A stretch of DNA of 64,000 nucleotides from Gammaproteobacteria bacterium (GCA_030431775.1 JAUIHW010000004.1:124001-188000); one strand, 5' to 3'; positions 50,646 through 59,866 are shown, counted from the first letter of the stretch. Notes: generated by a model not told the origin, from the letters alone. Translations and numbers: made by a program.

Positions 50646-51491
50646 TCAGCCCGGCTGGAGATAGGATTCAACGGTCAGCAGACCCAGCTCCTTGGCAATC
50701 GCTGGCCCCCGCATCAGCTCATCTGGTTGCCACTCCGGTTTGGGCTCATTGTTCGCTAACCAGGACACAACAGCAGCAATGCTTTGTGGGGTGCAAGTTT
50801 TGAAACTGCCAAGAAAGGCCTCGTCAATACCTACTGAACGCATGACTTCGGTGATGACCGTACCGGGCTCAATATTGAATATCCTGAGACCCTTTTCAGG
50901 GTGCTCCACCCGCAACGCTCCGGCCAAACGCCCAAGCGCCGCCTTGGAAGACGGGTAGGCAAAGTTCCAGCCGCCCTTGTCGGGTGGCGCAGGTGGATTG
51001 TGGAGCGCTGTATGCGACAGCATATTGACGATGGTGCCACCGCCGCCCTCCAGCATGCCTGGAAGGAAAGCCTGCACCAGTGCCAAAGGTGTATAGACAT
51101 TGGCCTGATAAACCGCATCAAGGTGCTCAGGCGTCGTCTCAAGCACCGAAATAAGATTGGCCTCGCCCTGGTAGACCGCATTATTGAACAGCAGGTCAAC
51201 CCGGCCGAAATGGCGCAGGGCTGATTGAGCAGCACCGATAATACTTTCCCTATCGAGGATATCCGCTTTGAGGCAGAGCGCTTCCCGGCCAGCACGGCGC
51301 ACGGCTTGGGCGGTTGCCTGCAAACTGCCAGGCAATGCTTTGGCACCGCCAATGTAATTTTGCTGTTCGCCATCAGCCAGAGTACGGGCGGTTATTGCGA
51401 GATCATAGCCGGAAGTTGCCAGCGCGACTGCGGTTTCAGCCCCGATGCCGCGGCTAGCACCTGTTATAAAAGCAACTTTGTTTTCCGCCAT
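50646..51491 (-). CDS. Short-chain dehydrogenase/reductase
   Basis: A 281-aa SDR. TGASRGIG, NNAVYQGE, YPSSK and EPGTVITEVM are visible; the catalytic Ser lies in MLSHTALH. A 20-residue insertion after the second beta-strand is richer in Gly and Gln than in typical members. GGAG precedes the ATG at 51491. It is near cysC and the ltp2 cluster but lies in its own unit. Substrate unknown. Confidence 0.87.
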   Translation of the reverse strand: MAENKVAFITGASRGIGAETAVALATSGYDLAITARTLADGEQQNYIGGAKALPGSLQATAQAVRRAGREALCLKADILDRESIIGAAQSALRHFGRVDLLFNNAVYQGEANLISVLETTPEHLDAVYQANVYTPLALVQAFLPGMLEGGGGTIVNMLSHTALHNPPAPPDKGGWNFAYPSSKAALGRLAGALRVEHPEKGLRIFNIEPGTVITEVMRSVGIDEAFLGSFKTCTPQSIAAVVSWLANNEPKPEWQPDELMRGPAIAKELGLLTVESYLQPG

Positions 51492-51599
51492 TGCGGCTCT
51501 CCGACAACATTCACGACGGATGCTATCAGGCCAGGCGAACGGCTGACATTACAGGTGGTTTGGGTCTGCGGTTTGTAACGCGCCCGGGGTGTTAATGAT

Positions 51600-51941
51600 T
51601 CAGGCCATCTGGCCTGGCTTACTCACCCAACAGTCGCCGTTTTCCTGGCGAATGGGTTTGATTTTGGACGCCGATGAACGTCCGGCAGAAGACCGCAGCT
51701 TGAGATCATCCACGCCGAAAATGCAGAAAGGTGAGCTTTTAATCGAACGGTTCTTGCCTTCCTTATCGGCCTTCCCGTCGACCGGCGCAGCGTAGCTGGC
51801 GAAACTCAGCCCACAGGCAAGCAATAATACCAGCATTGCGATAACAACCTGACCGTTTGATGTACGGACTTGCTGGCGGCTCTCGGACTGGCGGCTCTCA
51901 GAGATGGACTCAAACACTTTGGAAGGGGGTTGTTTATGCAT
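51600..51941 (-). CDS. Hypothetical single-pass membrane or exported protein
   Basis: A 113-aa protein beginning at an ATG at 51941. The first 30 residues are polar with two SES-type repeats (SESRQSESRQ, from a direct DNA repeat), then a hydrophobic helix (about 34-52) ending near SYAAPVDG, which could be a signal anchor or signal peptide. The remainder is Lys- and Ser-rich. I recognise no family. The frame is open to 52103, but that part has no supporting signal. The adjacent gap 51942-52118 shows no other gene. Confidence 0.45.
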   Translation of the reverse strand: MHKQPPSKVFESISESRQSESRQQVRTSNGQVVIAMLVLLLACGLSFASYAAPVDGKADKEGKNRSIKSSPFCIFGVDDLKLRSSAGRSSASKIKPIRQENGDCWVSKPGQMA

Positions 51942-52118
51942 TGCAGGACGTTTCTCGTTTTGTGAACGGCTTCCTCTGCTTATTCCATGACGTTCTAGAG
52001 ATCGCTTCCCTCGCGACTCTTTACTTATATTAATGAGGTAATAATACCGAAAACAATACCGCTTGTCGCGACCCTCTCTGAAGAAAGCCATCGGGCGGTG
52101 CATTTTTCAGATTTTGGA

Positions 52119-52829
52119 CTACCGGTAGGTAATCAGCTGTTCACCGTTAATACGCCCCAGCACGTCCAGATAGGAATGGTCGTTGAAATAGGACAGCGAC
52201 ACTCTCTGACCACCATCGCGGTAGAACAGGCGGCTGACGGAGCAATTGATCACAGGCTCGTAGAAGCGGTAAGTGTGCTCGCCGTGCAAACCCAGGGCCT
52301 GCGCTACCAGGGTGGCAATTGTCCCGCCGGAGGTAAAGACCGCGACCGTCTTTCCGGCTCCCTGTTCTATCATCAGCTCATGCAGAGCGGCTCGCGCATT
52401 GGCTGAATAATCTTGCCAGCTTTGAATAGGAGCGTCATACACGCCAGAGACCCATGCATTAAAGACCGCCTCAATGATTTTTTGATAGGTTTTGCTGTCG
52501 CCCAGGCCACCTTCAACAAGCGCCTGAATATCGGGCCTTTGTGCCGCTATCTGGGGGGCTAGATGCGCGATCTGTTCTTCATTATTAATTTCATCGAAAC
52601 GAGAATCTATATTTAAATCAATTGTTTGAGACTGAAAGCTCAAAGCTATCTCAGCAGTTTTACGCTGTCTTTGCAAGCGGCCACTATAAGCTGCATCAAA
52701 CTGGATACTGCAGTCACGTAAATACTCACCAAGCACCTCGGCCTGGCGCTCGCCGCGTGCCGACAGGACATCGTAATTCTCGCTGCCAAACGACGCCTGA
52801 CCGTGGCGAATCAGGTAAATGCTCGCCAT
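52119..52829 (-). CDS. Histidine phosphatase (phosphoglycerate mutase-like)
   Basis: A 236-aa histidine-phosphatase superfamily protein. LIRHGQASFGSENYDVLS at the N-terminus carries the catalytic RHG, and TSGGTIATL near residue 160 stands where the second His motif usually lies. The start is four bases after the thiolase gene stop. Relatives with this layout sit in many steroid or acyl-CoA clusters, where their role is not known. The exact substrate cannot be named. Confidence 0.85.
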   Translation of the reverse strand: MASIYLIRHGQASFGSENYDVLSARGERQAEVLGEYLRDCSIQFDAAYSGRLQRQRKTAEIALSFQSQTIDLNIDSRFDEINNEEQIAHLAPQIAAQRPDIQALVEGGLGDSKTYQKIIEAVFNAWVSGVYDAPIQSWQDYSANARAALHELMIEQGAGKTVAVFTSGGTIATLVAQALGLHGEHTYRFYEPVINCSVSRLFYRDGGQRVSLSYFNDHSYLDVLGRINGEQLITYR

Positions 52830-52832
52830 GGC

Positions 52833-53999
52833 TTACAGTTTGCCGAGCAACGCGCCACCGGTAGGCACACCCACTCCTGATGTCACCAGCACATGATCAA
52901 CCGTTTTTGCTGGCTGATTGACGGAATCACCACGCACCAGTTTGGCCGCTTCCACTACCCCATTAACCCCATGTATGTAAGCTTCGCTCAGTTGCCCCCC
53001 ATGGGTGTTTGTTGGCAGGCGTCCATCCGGGCGAAACGCTCCGTCCAACACGAACTGAGGAGCCGTATAGGGTTCACAAAAGCCCCAGCTTTCCAGCTGC
53101 CAGAGCACGATCGGCGTAAAAGCATCATAGATAACGGCGGCATCGATATCCGCCGCGCTCAAGCCACTTTGCTGATACGCTTCGCGAGCAGCGATATCCA
53201 TGGATGGGATGGCTGCTATTTCTGGTCGATAGAAACTGGTCATGGATTCCATATTGGCCGCAGCGGCCTGTCCAACGCCTTTGATGGCGACCGGAGTGTG
53301 TCGTAAATCCCGGGCTCGCTCCGCAGTCGTAATGATGACCGCGCTGCCGCCATCACTCTCCTGGCAACAATCCAGCAGCTTCAGTGGTGAAACAATTTTC
53401 TTGGCCTGGTCGTAGTCCTCGCGAGAGAAAGGCTGCTCATAGAAAAAAGCCGCTGGGTTACGCACCGCATAGTCTCGTTGCGCCTGAGCGATTTCGAACA
53501 TTGCGTCCTGGCAGTCAGTAGTCAAGTGCATGTAGCGCTGCGAGTACATAGCAACCCAGCTTGCCGGCGTCATTAGGCCATACGGTGTATACCAACCCCA
53601 GTGGATGGCATCCGCCGTCAACAGTGGGCCGGACACCCCGGAACTGTAGCGATGGCCGGAGCGGCCATTCAGGGCGCGATAACACACCACGCATTCTGCC
53701 ATACCGCTGGCCACAGCCATGACCGCCTGGTGCACCAGGCCGGTAGCCGCGCCACCGCCATGCGGAACCCTCGAGTAAAACGTCAGGTCGCCAATGCCCA
53801 CCGCGCGCGCAAGCTCAATTTCATCGGTATTGTCCAGCGTGAACGTAGTCATGCCATCCACATCGGCAGGACTGAGCCCGGCGTCCTTCAGCGCATCACG
53901 GACCGCTTCGGCCGCCAGCTGCAATTCAGAGCGCCCGGAATTCTTGGAAAACTCGGTATTGGCTATGCCGACGATGGCTGATTTATCACAAATACTCAT
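52833..53999 (-). CDS. Ltp2-like thiolase-fold retro-aldolase
   Basis: A 388-aa thiolase-like protein of the SCP-x/Ltp2 group. AIVGIANTEFSKNSGRSE, RVPHGGGAATGLVHQ and AVIYDAFTPIVLWQLE with HGGQLSEAYIHG agree with Ltp2, where tyrosines in the latter two segments act. It lies directly before chsH1 and chsH2, the same order as mycobacterial ltp2-chsH1-chsH2. In that system Ltp2 with the DUF35 domain of ChsH2 cleaves 17-hydroxy-3-oxo-4-pregnene-20-carboxyl-CoA to androstenedione and propionyl-CoA. GGAG precedes the ATG. Confidence 0.88.
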   Translation of the reverse strand: MSICDKSAIVGIANTEFSKNSGRSELQLAAEAVRDALKDAGLSPADVDGMTTFTLDNTDEIELARAVGIGDLTFYSRVPHGGGAATGLVHQAVMAVASGMAECVVCYRALNGRSGHRYSSGVSGPLLTADAIHWGWYTPYGLMTPASWVAMYSQRYMHLTTDCQDAMFEIAQAQRDYAVRNPAAFFYEQPFSREDYDQAKKIVSPLKLLDCCQESDGGSAVIITTAERARDLRHTPVAIKGVGQAAAANMESMTSFYRPEIAAIPSMDIAAREAYQQSGLSAADIDAAVIYDAFTPIVLWQLESWGFCEPYTAPQFVLDGAFRPDGRLPTNTHGGQLSEAYIHGVNGVVEAAKLVRGDSVNQPAKTVDHVLVTSGVGVPTGGALLGKL

Positions 54000-54021
54000 T
54001 CCGATCTCCAGTTATCGTCGC

Positions 54022-54441
54022 TCATGGCAGCTGAATGCTGACAGAGCCTTCCATATGCATGCCCCAGATATTATTTTCCCCCAGCACTTTGACTGTAATG
54101 ACCTGTTGACTGTCGTCTTTGTCGGCGACCTCTCCGGTCACGGTCATAAGCATACCGGGCACATTAGGTGCCCCCAATTTGACCTTGAGCGCTTTCATCA
54201 CGGCTTCCGGGCCACTCCAGTCCGTGACAAAGCGTGCCATCAGCGCCTGGCTGGTCAGGATGTTCATAAACACGTCGGGCAAGCCCATCTCCTGGGCCAC
54301 TTTGGGCACATGGTGACACGGCTCAAAGTCGCGGGTTGCCAGAGCACCGCAACTGATTAAGGAGCTGGTGATTGCAATATCTTCTGCTGGCAGTTTGTCA
54401 CCGACCGTGACCTCTGAGAATCTGAGGGTGTTATAGCTCAT
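54022..54441 (-). CDS. MaoC-like hydratase subunit (ChsH1-like)
   Basis: A 139-aa hotdog-fold protein of the MaoC type. The segment ATRDFEPCHHVPKVAQEMG matches the hydratase-2 motif with catalytic Asp and His, and VTGEVADKDDSQQVITVKV forms the later strands. ChsH1 hydrates a steroid enoyl-CoA together with ChsH2. It overlaps chsH2 by four bases and is followed by the Ltp2-like gene after 22 bases. Confidence 0.9.
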   Translation of the reverse strand: MSYNTLRFSEVTVGDKLPAEDIAITSSLISCGALATRDFEPCHHVPKVAQEMGLPDVFMNILTSQALMARFVTDWSGPEAVMKALKVKLGAPNVPGMLMTVTGEVADKDDSQQVITVKVLGENNIWGMHMEGSVSIQLP

Positions 54442-55427
54442 GCTGAAACCTCCGCGGCGTCCACTGGATAAAACTGCGGCAGCATGGTTTTTTCATCCAC
54501 TTGTTCAACACGCCCCTTCACTTTAAGCCCGATGCGCACCTCAGCTGAGTCGATACCCACCACATTGGCCACCAGGCGGGTCCCCTCAGCGAGACTGATT
54601 ACCGCGACGATCAGAGGATACTGGTAGCCCGGAAATTTCGGATAATGCATTTCCACAAAGCTATAAATCTCTCCGTCCAGACTCGACTCTATACTGTCCC
54701 ACTCGGTAGACTGGCATTCCCCACACATCGGTCTCGGCGGATGGCGCAGAGTCTGGCAACTCTTACAGCGCTGGATCAATACACGGCCTTCATCACAGGC
54801 GTCCCACCACCAGGCGTTGTCCTGCCCTCTTGGGGCCTGGATGCGAGTGGGCAATTCGAGTTCGGTTGCACTCTCCGGTTTTTCCTGGGCCGGCACCTCA
54901 GGCGGTATAAACTTGAACACCCGGAAACGCTGGGTGCCAATCAATTCTCCGTCCTGGTTGCGAAACTTGGCCAGTGTTTGCAGAAAATAACCCAGGCCTC
55001 GCGCAGTGCTTTTCTGCTCGGAAATTTCTTCAATCACCGCATCTTCGTAAATAGCATCGCCCAACTTGGCTTCGGCGAAGTATTCCTGATCCACATTGGT
55101 TCCCAGAGAACCGGTAAAACCATGTGAATCAAAGTAGGCCACCAGGTCGGCCAGCCCATCCCCTGGTCGCCCGGTAGAAGCGACCGCATAGCCTTCCTGG
55201 TTCCAGACATACAGCATTGCCGGAGGGGCAATCAGATGACCACGGGCACTGGAGGCGGCCCAATCGGCATCGGTGTATGCCGGGTTACGATCTCCCATCA
55301 CCTCTGCCCATTGGCGAATCATGGCACCGTTCACAGTGTCATAGGAGCGCTTCGGCTCAGGATGCAAGGAGCGGCCTACAAACTGGTATAAGCCTTCTTC
55401 AAATGCTTGGCGTTGTTCCGGGGTCAT
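54438..55427 (-). CDS. MaoC-DUF35 fusion (ChsH2-like)
   Basis: A 329-aa fusion. Residues 1 to about 175 are a MaoC-like hydratase domain (GDRNPAYTDADWA, IAPPAMLYVW). Residues about 200-329 are the DUF35 OB-fold with an N-terminal zinc ribbon: CKSC (221, 224) and CGEC (235, 238). In Mycobacterium and Thermomonospora this is ChsH2, whose DUF35 part stabilises the aldolase Ltp2. The start ATG at 55427 follows AGGAACCTAGG; the frame extends to 55472 without family similarity. It is the first gene of chsH2-chsH1-ltp2-phosphatase. Confidence 0.9.
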   Translation of the reverse strand: MTPEQRQAFEEGLYQFVGRSLHPEPKRSYDTVNGAMIRQWAEVMGDRNPAYTDADWAASSARGHLIAPPAMLYVWNQEGYAVASTGRPGDGLADLVAYFDSHGFTGSLGTNVDQEYFAEAKLGDAIYEDAVIEEISEQKSTARGLGYFLQTLAKFRNQDGELIGTQRFRVFKFIPPEVPAQEKPESATELELPTRIQAPRGQDNAWWWDACDEGRVLIQRCKSCQTLRHPPRPMCGECQSTEWDSIESSLDGEIYSFVEMHYPKFPGYQYPLIVAVISLAEGTRLVANVVGIDSAEVRIGLKVKGRVEQVDEKTMLPQFYPVDAAEVSA

Positions 55428-55505
55428 ACCTAGGTTCCTAGCACATTGTCCACAGGGCAAATCAGCCGGCAAGGATAAAGCAGCAGCAGCGGAGTTTCCA
55501 TGACA

Positions 55506-57413
55506 TTACTGCAACGGCTGGCTGGCCAGCTGCAACGCTTGTTCGCGAAAGTCAATCCAGTCTGCATGCTTGCGCGACCATTGCGCGCGCTGCTGCCCCT
55601 GATCGATTGCCGCGCCCAATGCTACCGGGATAAGTTGCTCGAGTAAGGCATCCACTTTTTCCGCGTGCCCATTTTGCCGGGCCAGTGTAATCAGTTCAGC
55701 ATCCTGCAGACCACGCCGCCAGGCTTTGAGGCGCATGGAAGGCAATGGTCCGGGAACGGCCTCATAACCGATTTTAGGTAACTGCTTGCCAGGGTAGACC
55801 ATAACCCCGTTACCGTAGCGGTCATCGCCGAGCAGGTAGTTGGGCATTCGAAATGGTGCTTCATCCTGGCCCAGGTTGAGCGCCCACATGAAATGCCCAT
55901 CAAAGCGATAGCGCGCCGTGATCAAACCCCAGCTTCGCATTTCAATGCCCGATGCGTTGACACTGTGAATACCGACCGCCGGATGGCCGTCATGATAGAA
56001 CCAGATACGCTCACCGTATTGCTGCCGGGAAGCGAGAAAGTCCGGTGCTGCAGCACTTCCATTTGGCGCCCAGAAGCGGACTGTCCCCCGCAAATCAAGG
56101 CCAGGAATGTTCTGCCAGCGACGTGGGTCGGAGTGGCTGGTCCAGATTAGATCAATGGCCTGCCGGTCGGCCCCACGATCTATTGCAGCCTGCGCTTGAT
56201 GCATGGCGGTATGAGCACGCCGTACATAGTCATCCGAGTCATCACTCGACTGGGTCTCATCCGTTGGTCCGACAAGCTCATCGTAAATGTAGGCGAAATA
56301 GTCCGTATCCAGCCAACCCTGCTGCTCAACCTCCTGTTGAAAGCGGGCGGCCCGGCGCGCCAGTAAATCAAGCTCTTCGGGCGAGGGCATCTCAGTCAGG
56401 TGAAAATCAACGCCCTGTTCCCAGGGAGTGCGCCAAATAGCCACCGGCGTGTTCTCGCCAGTGCCTCGATAGCCATATTCTTTGCTGAACAAACTGCCAT
56501 CGAGTATCGGCCCGGCATAACGAATATAGGCCGGCCAATCCACGTCATGAATATCGTCCCAACGTTCCAGGAACACCATTCGATGGCGGTGAGCAAGCTG
56601 CTGGTAACAGTGAGCCATCGCAATCCATCGCGCGCTGTCTCGAGCCTTACCGACTCCTTCCAACGCATAACTGCGGTACAGCTCACCGACGGCTTCAATG
56701 CTGGGTCTGTCCGGCAATGTCGCCTCCAGCAAGCGCAACTCCAGAGGTATCTCCAGCGCGCTACCATCATCCAGTATCAGTTTGATTGTTGACTGGTAGT
56801 TGCCAATGGGCTGACCGCGAGGTATGAACAAATCAAACCACAGATTGGTATTGTGGCCAGCCGCAGCCAGAGTCACTTTGGGTAACAGGGTGGTTTGGCG
56901 ATCGAAGCAACCGGCTGTTGCAGGCACCAGAGCGTCCGGATAATGCCCAGGCCAAGGAAGAACTTCACTGTCCGCTCCATAAAGATGTCCACCTTTAAGT
57001 ACCGGGTGATACCAGGCTTTAAACCAATCAAAATAACTGGCTGGCAGCCTGTGCCTGGCAGATGTCAGCTCGGCAAGCTCAACTTCCAATTCAGCCGGTG
57101 CCAGCAAAGACCGACGCCGCACAATCAATTGAAAAGCCACTGTTTCATTGCGTGCCGCCGTAAGCACTAGGCGCCCACTGTCGGCCAGATTAAACCTTGG
57201 GTGCTCCAAGGTTGGCAGCTCCCTGTCACGCAGTTTTGCCATGTCACTTGCCGCGCAGACCGTGACGCCCTGGTGGCTAACACAAAAGTCAGCCAGCGAT
57301 CTTTCTTGCAGCCAGCGCTGCCCAATAGCAAAGACGATGACCAGTACTGAGCCCAGAAACAACACCCAGCTGCCCCCCTGCCTCCACTGTTGCGATGTAC
57401 TTGAGCTATTCAA
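55506..57413 (-). CDS. DUF4091 / GH123-like glycoside hydrolase candidate
   Basis: A 635-aa protein with an N-terminal membrane anchor (about residues 15-35). A beta-sandwich domain is followed by a TIM barrel; the C-terminal DUF4091 motif reads GPLPSMRLKAWRRGLQDAEL. An Asp-Glu pair in AYIYDELVG (378-379) is where GH123 enzymes hold stabiliser and acid/base. The family includes beta-N-acetylgalactosaminidases. Overlap of four bases with an upstream TonB-dependent receptor gene suggests uptake and cleavage of one glycan. No sugar transporter is nearby. Confidence 0.82.
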   Translation of the reverse strand: MNSSSTSQQWRQGGSWVLFLGSVLVIVFAIGQRWLQERSLADFCVSHQGVTVCAASDMAKLRDRELPTLEHPRFNLADSGRLVLTAARNETVAFQLIVRRRSLLAPAELEVELAELTSARHRLPASYFDWFKAWYHPVLKGGHLYGADSEVLPWPGHYPDALVPATAGCFDRQTTLLPKVTLAAAGHNTNLWFDLFIPRGQPIGNYQSTIKLILDDGSALEIPLELRLLEATLPDRPSIEAVGELYRSYALEGVGKARDSARWIAMAHCYQQLAHRHRMVFLERWDDIHDVDWPAYIRYAGPILDGSLFSKEYGYRGTGENTPVAIWRTPWEQGVDFHLTEMPSPEELDLLARRAARFQQEVEQQGWLDTDYFAYIYDELVGPTDETQSSDDSDDYVRRAHTAMHQAQAAIDRGADRQAIDLIWTSHSDPRRWQNIPGLDLRGTVRFWAPNGSAAAPDFLASRQQYGERIWFYHDGHPAVGIHSVNASGIEMRSWGLITARYRFDGHFMWALNLGQDEAPFRMPNYLLGDDRYGNGVMVYPGKQLPKIGYEAVPGPLPSMRLKAWRRGLQDAELITLARQNGHAEKVDALLEQLIPVALGAAIDQGQQRAQWSRKHADWIDFREQALQLASQPLQ

Positions 57414-59461
57414 AATCCCCCCTCAACCTGGAATTCGGCAACCGGCCCCCAACGCCGGAAGCGCTCTTCAACCCGACTGATGTCACCATCGCGCCTACCT
57501 GCATAAAAAGTACGCCGTAGATGGTCCTTGGTGTTAAACAGATTGCGCAACAAGAAACTAAATTTCATACCCTTAAACTGCTTCAACTCAACAAAGAAGC
57601 GGGTCTCGCCAAGAGTGTTGGCTCCAAATTGAACCTCATCGAGGCGGTAGGTATCCGACTTCACATCAAGACGATGATTCAAACCCCATGCCCATTGCGT
57701 ATTGGGAACATCATGTCTGAGTTCCGTGTAGAAAGAACTGATGTAATCGTCGTTGATTCGACGCTTTATACCGGTCAGAGGGTCGGCGAGTTCGCTTCGC
57801 TCCAGTGTGTACTGCAATTCCAGTTGCGCGCCATCCCAGCCAAAACGATGCAGATAAGTCGTGGATGTCCAAGACGCACCGTAACGCCTTGCAGAATCGA
57901 GGTTGCCAGCCGCTTCGCCGGCTCCTACTGGCACTCTGTCCACAATATCTTCAACATCGGCGAGCCATAACTGCAAAGACAGCTCTCCATAATCAAGAAA
58001 ACTTTGTTCAAGCTTCAGATCCAGCCACCAAGTTTGCGGCACCACCAGCTGCGGGTTGCCCGATGCGCTGTTCTGTGCGTCCAAATTTACTGAAGAAATG
58101 AAGTCAAAGAAGTCCAGTTGGCCAACTTCGCGTTCCAGTTTGACACTTACCTGGCGCTCTGGCGTAAACTCGTGACTGATCGTAAGAAACCCCTTGGGCC
58201 GGGTGAACTCACGACTCAAACCCGCCTCCCCGGTTTGCTCGAGTTGCGAGAATTCTGCGCCCAACAGCAACTGTAGGTGAGTGCTGGCCCCCAGCGGTCT
58301 GCTTAGACTGATACTGGCATCGAACCGACGTTCTTCGACCCGCGCGCTGGCATTGTTGAGCGGAATACGCTGCAACTCGCCGCCATCCTGACTGGTAAAA
58401 AAACGGGAGGTCGCATCGATAAAATTAAACGCCCCCTCAAACGCGAATTGCCAGTTATTCTCCCCCATTGCCCGGCTGAATTCGCCACGGATAATGGACT
58501 CCCCCGCATTGGAGTCGCGTTGAAAGACCTCGCGCTGCAATACCCGCTCACGATCGGACAGGATTACGATTTCCGAGCGTACCGGAAGCCGCTCAAAGCG
58601 TTGGTAGCCGATCAGTTTCAAGCGACCACCCAGGGCCGTATTGGTGTAATCCGCACTCAATTCGGCAAGCCAGGTATTCTCATCGGTATCCAGGTAACGC
58701 GTGCTGCTTGCACCGCTGACCGGTATTCGCAAAGAATCTTCGTCGGTATCCTCACGATCCTGTTGATAGGAAGCGCTAAAGTTGCCAATAGCGCCGGATT
58801 CCGGCGTCCAGCTCAATGCGAGCGAGCCACCAGGCCGTTCAAAGTTATAGCTGGCGTATTCGTCGCGAGTTTCACGCAGCACTCCATCAGGCCCTCTGAC
58901 CTCCTCCACGCCCCAGTGGCCGAAGCGGTCGGGCTTATTCTGCAGGTTGACCGTCCAGCCCAGCGCCCCCTGGCTACCACTTAAGGAGATATCGCCACGC
59001 CACCACACGGGGTCCATGCGACGCCGCTGGTGAGTTCTCCAGGACCAGGTACCCCGCGTTTCCGAATCGCTGATGATGACATCCGCGACATCCCCACTCA
59101 GCCCGGGTATACCCAGGCGGGCGCCATCACGAATCACTATCCGTAATACCGACTCAGCTGGCACCCGCGCGAGCATTTGCAGAGCACTGTCGCGTTTACC
59201 GGAGCTCCGCGCGCCGTTGATAAGAATATTACTGCTGGCTTGCCCGAGACCTCGCGAATCGGCCACTTCATCGGCCACAAATCCAGGAACGCGATCAAGC
59301 ATCTCCTTGGCCGTGCGGGGTGCAAATGGTGCGAAGAATTCGGCCGGGAAACTGCGCTCGCTTACTATCTGGCTTGGCTCAGTGGGCTCCGCAATCGCGA
59401 TACTGCCAAGCGACTGCTGGCCTAGCCATATGCACAGTATTTTCCGCGCCAGACCGCGCAT
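57410..59461 (-). CDS. TonB-dependent receptor
   Basis: A 683-aa outer-membrane receptor. A signal peptide (about 1-24) is followed by a plug domain with EMLDRVPGFVAD, then SSNILINGARSSGK and DVIISD, and a beta-barrel of alternating hydrophobic strands. The last residue is Phe (EGGF), as in most barrels. I see no clear TonB box. ATG at 59461 follows AAGGATC. The gene starts about 70 bases after the end of tRNA-Leu and is coupled to a DUF4091 gene, which suggests import of oligosaccharide or glycan fragments. Confidence 0.88.
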   Translation of the reverse strand: MRGLARKILCIWLGQQSLGSIAIAEPTEPSQIVSERSFPAEFFAPFAPRTAKEMLDRVPGFVADEVADSRGLGQASSNILINGARSSGKRDSALQMLARVPAESVLRIVIRDGARLGIPGLSGDVADVIISDSETRGTWSWRTHQRRRMDPVWWRGDISLSGSQGALGWTVNLQNKPDRFGHWGVEEVRGPDGVLRETRDEYASYNFERPGGSLALSWTPESGAIGNFSASYQQDREDTDEDSLRIPVSGASSTRYLDTDENTWLAELSADYTNTALGGRLKLIGYQRFERLPVRSEIVILSDRERVLQREVFQRDSNAGESIIRGEFSRAMGENNWQFAFEGAFNFIDATSRFFTSQDGGELQRIPLNNASARVEERRFDASISLSRPLGASTHLQLLLGAEFSQLEQTGEAGLSREFTRPKGFLTISHEFTPERQVSVKLEREVGQLDFFDFISSVNLDAQNSASGNPQLVVPQTWWLDLKLEQSFLDYGELSLQLWLADVEDIVDRVPVGAGEAAGNLDSARRYGASWTSTTYLHRFGWDGAQLELQYTLERSELADPLTGIKRRINDDYISSFYTELRHDVPNTQWAWGLNHRLDVKSDTYRLDEVQFGANTLGETRFFVELKQFKGMKFSFLLRNLFNTKDHLRRTFYAGRRDGDISRVEERFRRWGPVAEFQVEGGF

Positions 59462-59501
59462 GGTGATCCTTGTGATTGTGCAGGATAGCTTTCATGCCGC
59501 A

Positions 59502-59519
59502 CGCAAGCTGTCGCTTGCG
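59502..59519 (-). promoter_or_regulatory. Hairpin between tRNA-Leu and the TonB receptor gene
   Basis: CGCAAGC (59502-59508) and GCTTGCG (59513-59519) make a perfect 7-bp stem with a four-base loop, on either strand. It sits just after tRNA-Leu in the direction of transcription and is not followed by a T-run. It may be a processing site or a weak terminator that separates the tRNAs from the receptor gene. Confidence 0.4.
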
Positions 59520-59531
59520 CTCAGTCGGCAG

Positions 59532-59619
59532 TGGTGCCCGAGGCCGGAATCGAACCGGCACGGAGTTAACCTCCGAGGGATTTTAAGTCCCTTGCGTCTA
59601 CCAATTTCGCCACCCGGGC
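59532..59619 (-). tRNA. tRNA-Leu (TAA anticodon)
   Basis: The 88-nt sequence on the minus strand begins GCCCGGGTGGCG, has the long variable arm typical of class II, the anticodon loop CTTAAAA (anticodon TAA) and ends with encoded CCA. The T-arm GGTTCGATTCC is standard. It is the third tRNA of the Gly-Cys-Leu operon, as in E. coli glyW-cysT-leuZ. Confidence 0.97.
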
Positions 59620-59683
59620 ATGCATTTAAAGCATACACTGTTTGTTGTTGCTTCGCTGAAAACCCGGAGATTTACGGTTGAGA

Positions 59684-59757
59684 TGGAGGCGCGGGTCGGA
59701 ATCGAACCGGCGTATACGGAGTTGCAGTCCGCTGCATAACCACTCTGCCACCGCGCC
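59684..59757 (-). tRNA. tRNA-Cys (GCA anticodon)
   Basis: The 74-nt minus-strand sequence starts GGCGCGGTGGCAGAG, has anticodon loop CTGCAAC (anticodon GCA), T-arm GGTTCGATTCC, and ends in TCCA. Middle tRNA of the three-gene operon. Confidence 0.97.
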
Positions 59758-59790
59758 ATTTAAACTCTTGTCAGCAGGAAAGCAAACCCT

Positions 59791-59866
59791 TGGAGCGGGA
59801 AACCGGGTTCGAACCGGCGACCTCAACCTTGGCAAGGTTGCGCTCTACCAACTGAGCTATTCCCGC
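59791..59866 (-). tRNA. tRNA-Gly (GCC anticodon)
   Basis: The 76-nt minus-strand sequence starts GCGGGAATAGCTCAG, has anticodon loop TTGCCAA (anticodon GCC), T-arm GGTTCGAACCC and encoded CCA. First tRNA of the operon, about 120 bases from the predicted start site. Confidence 0.97.
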
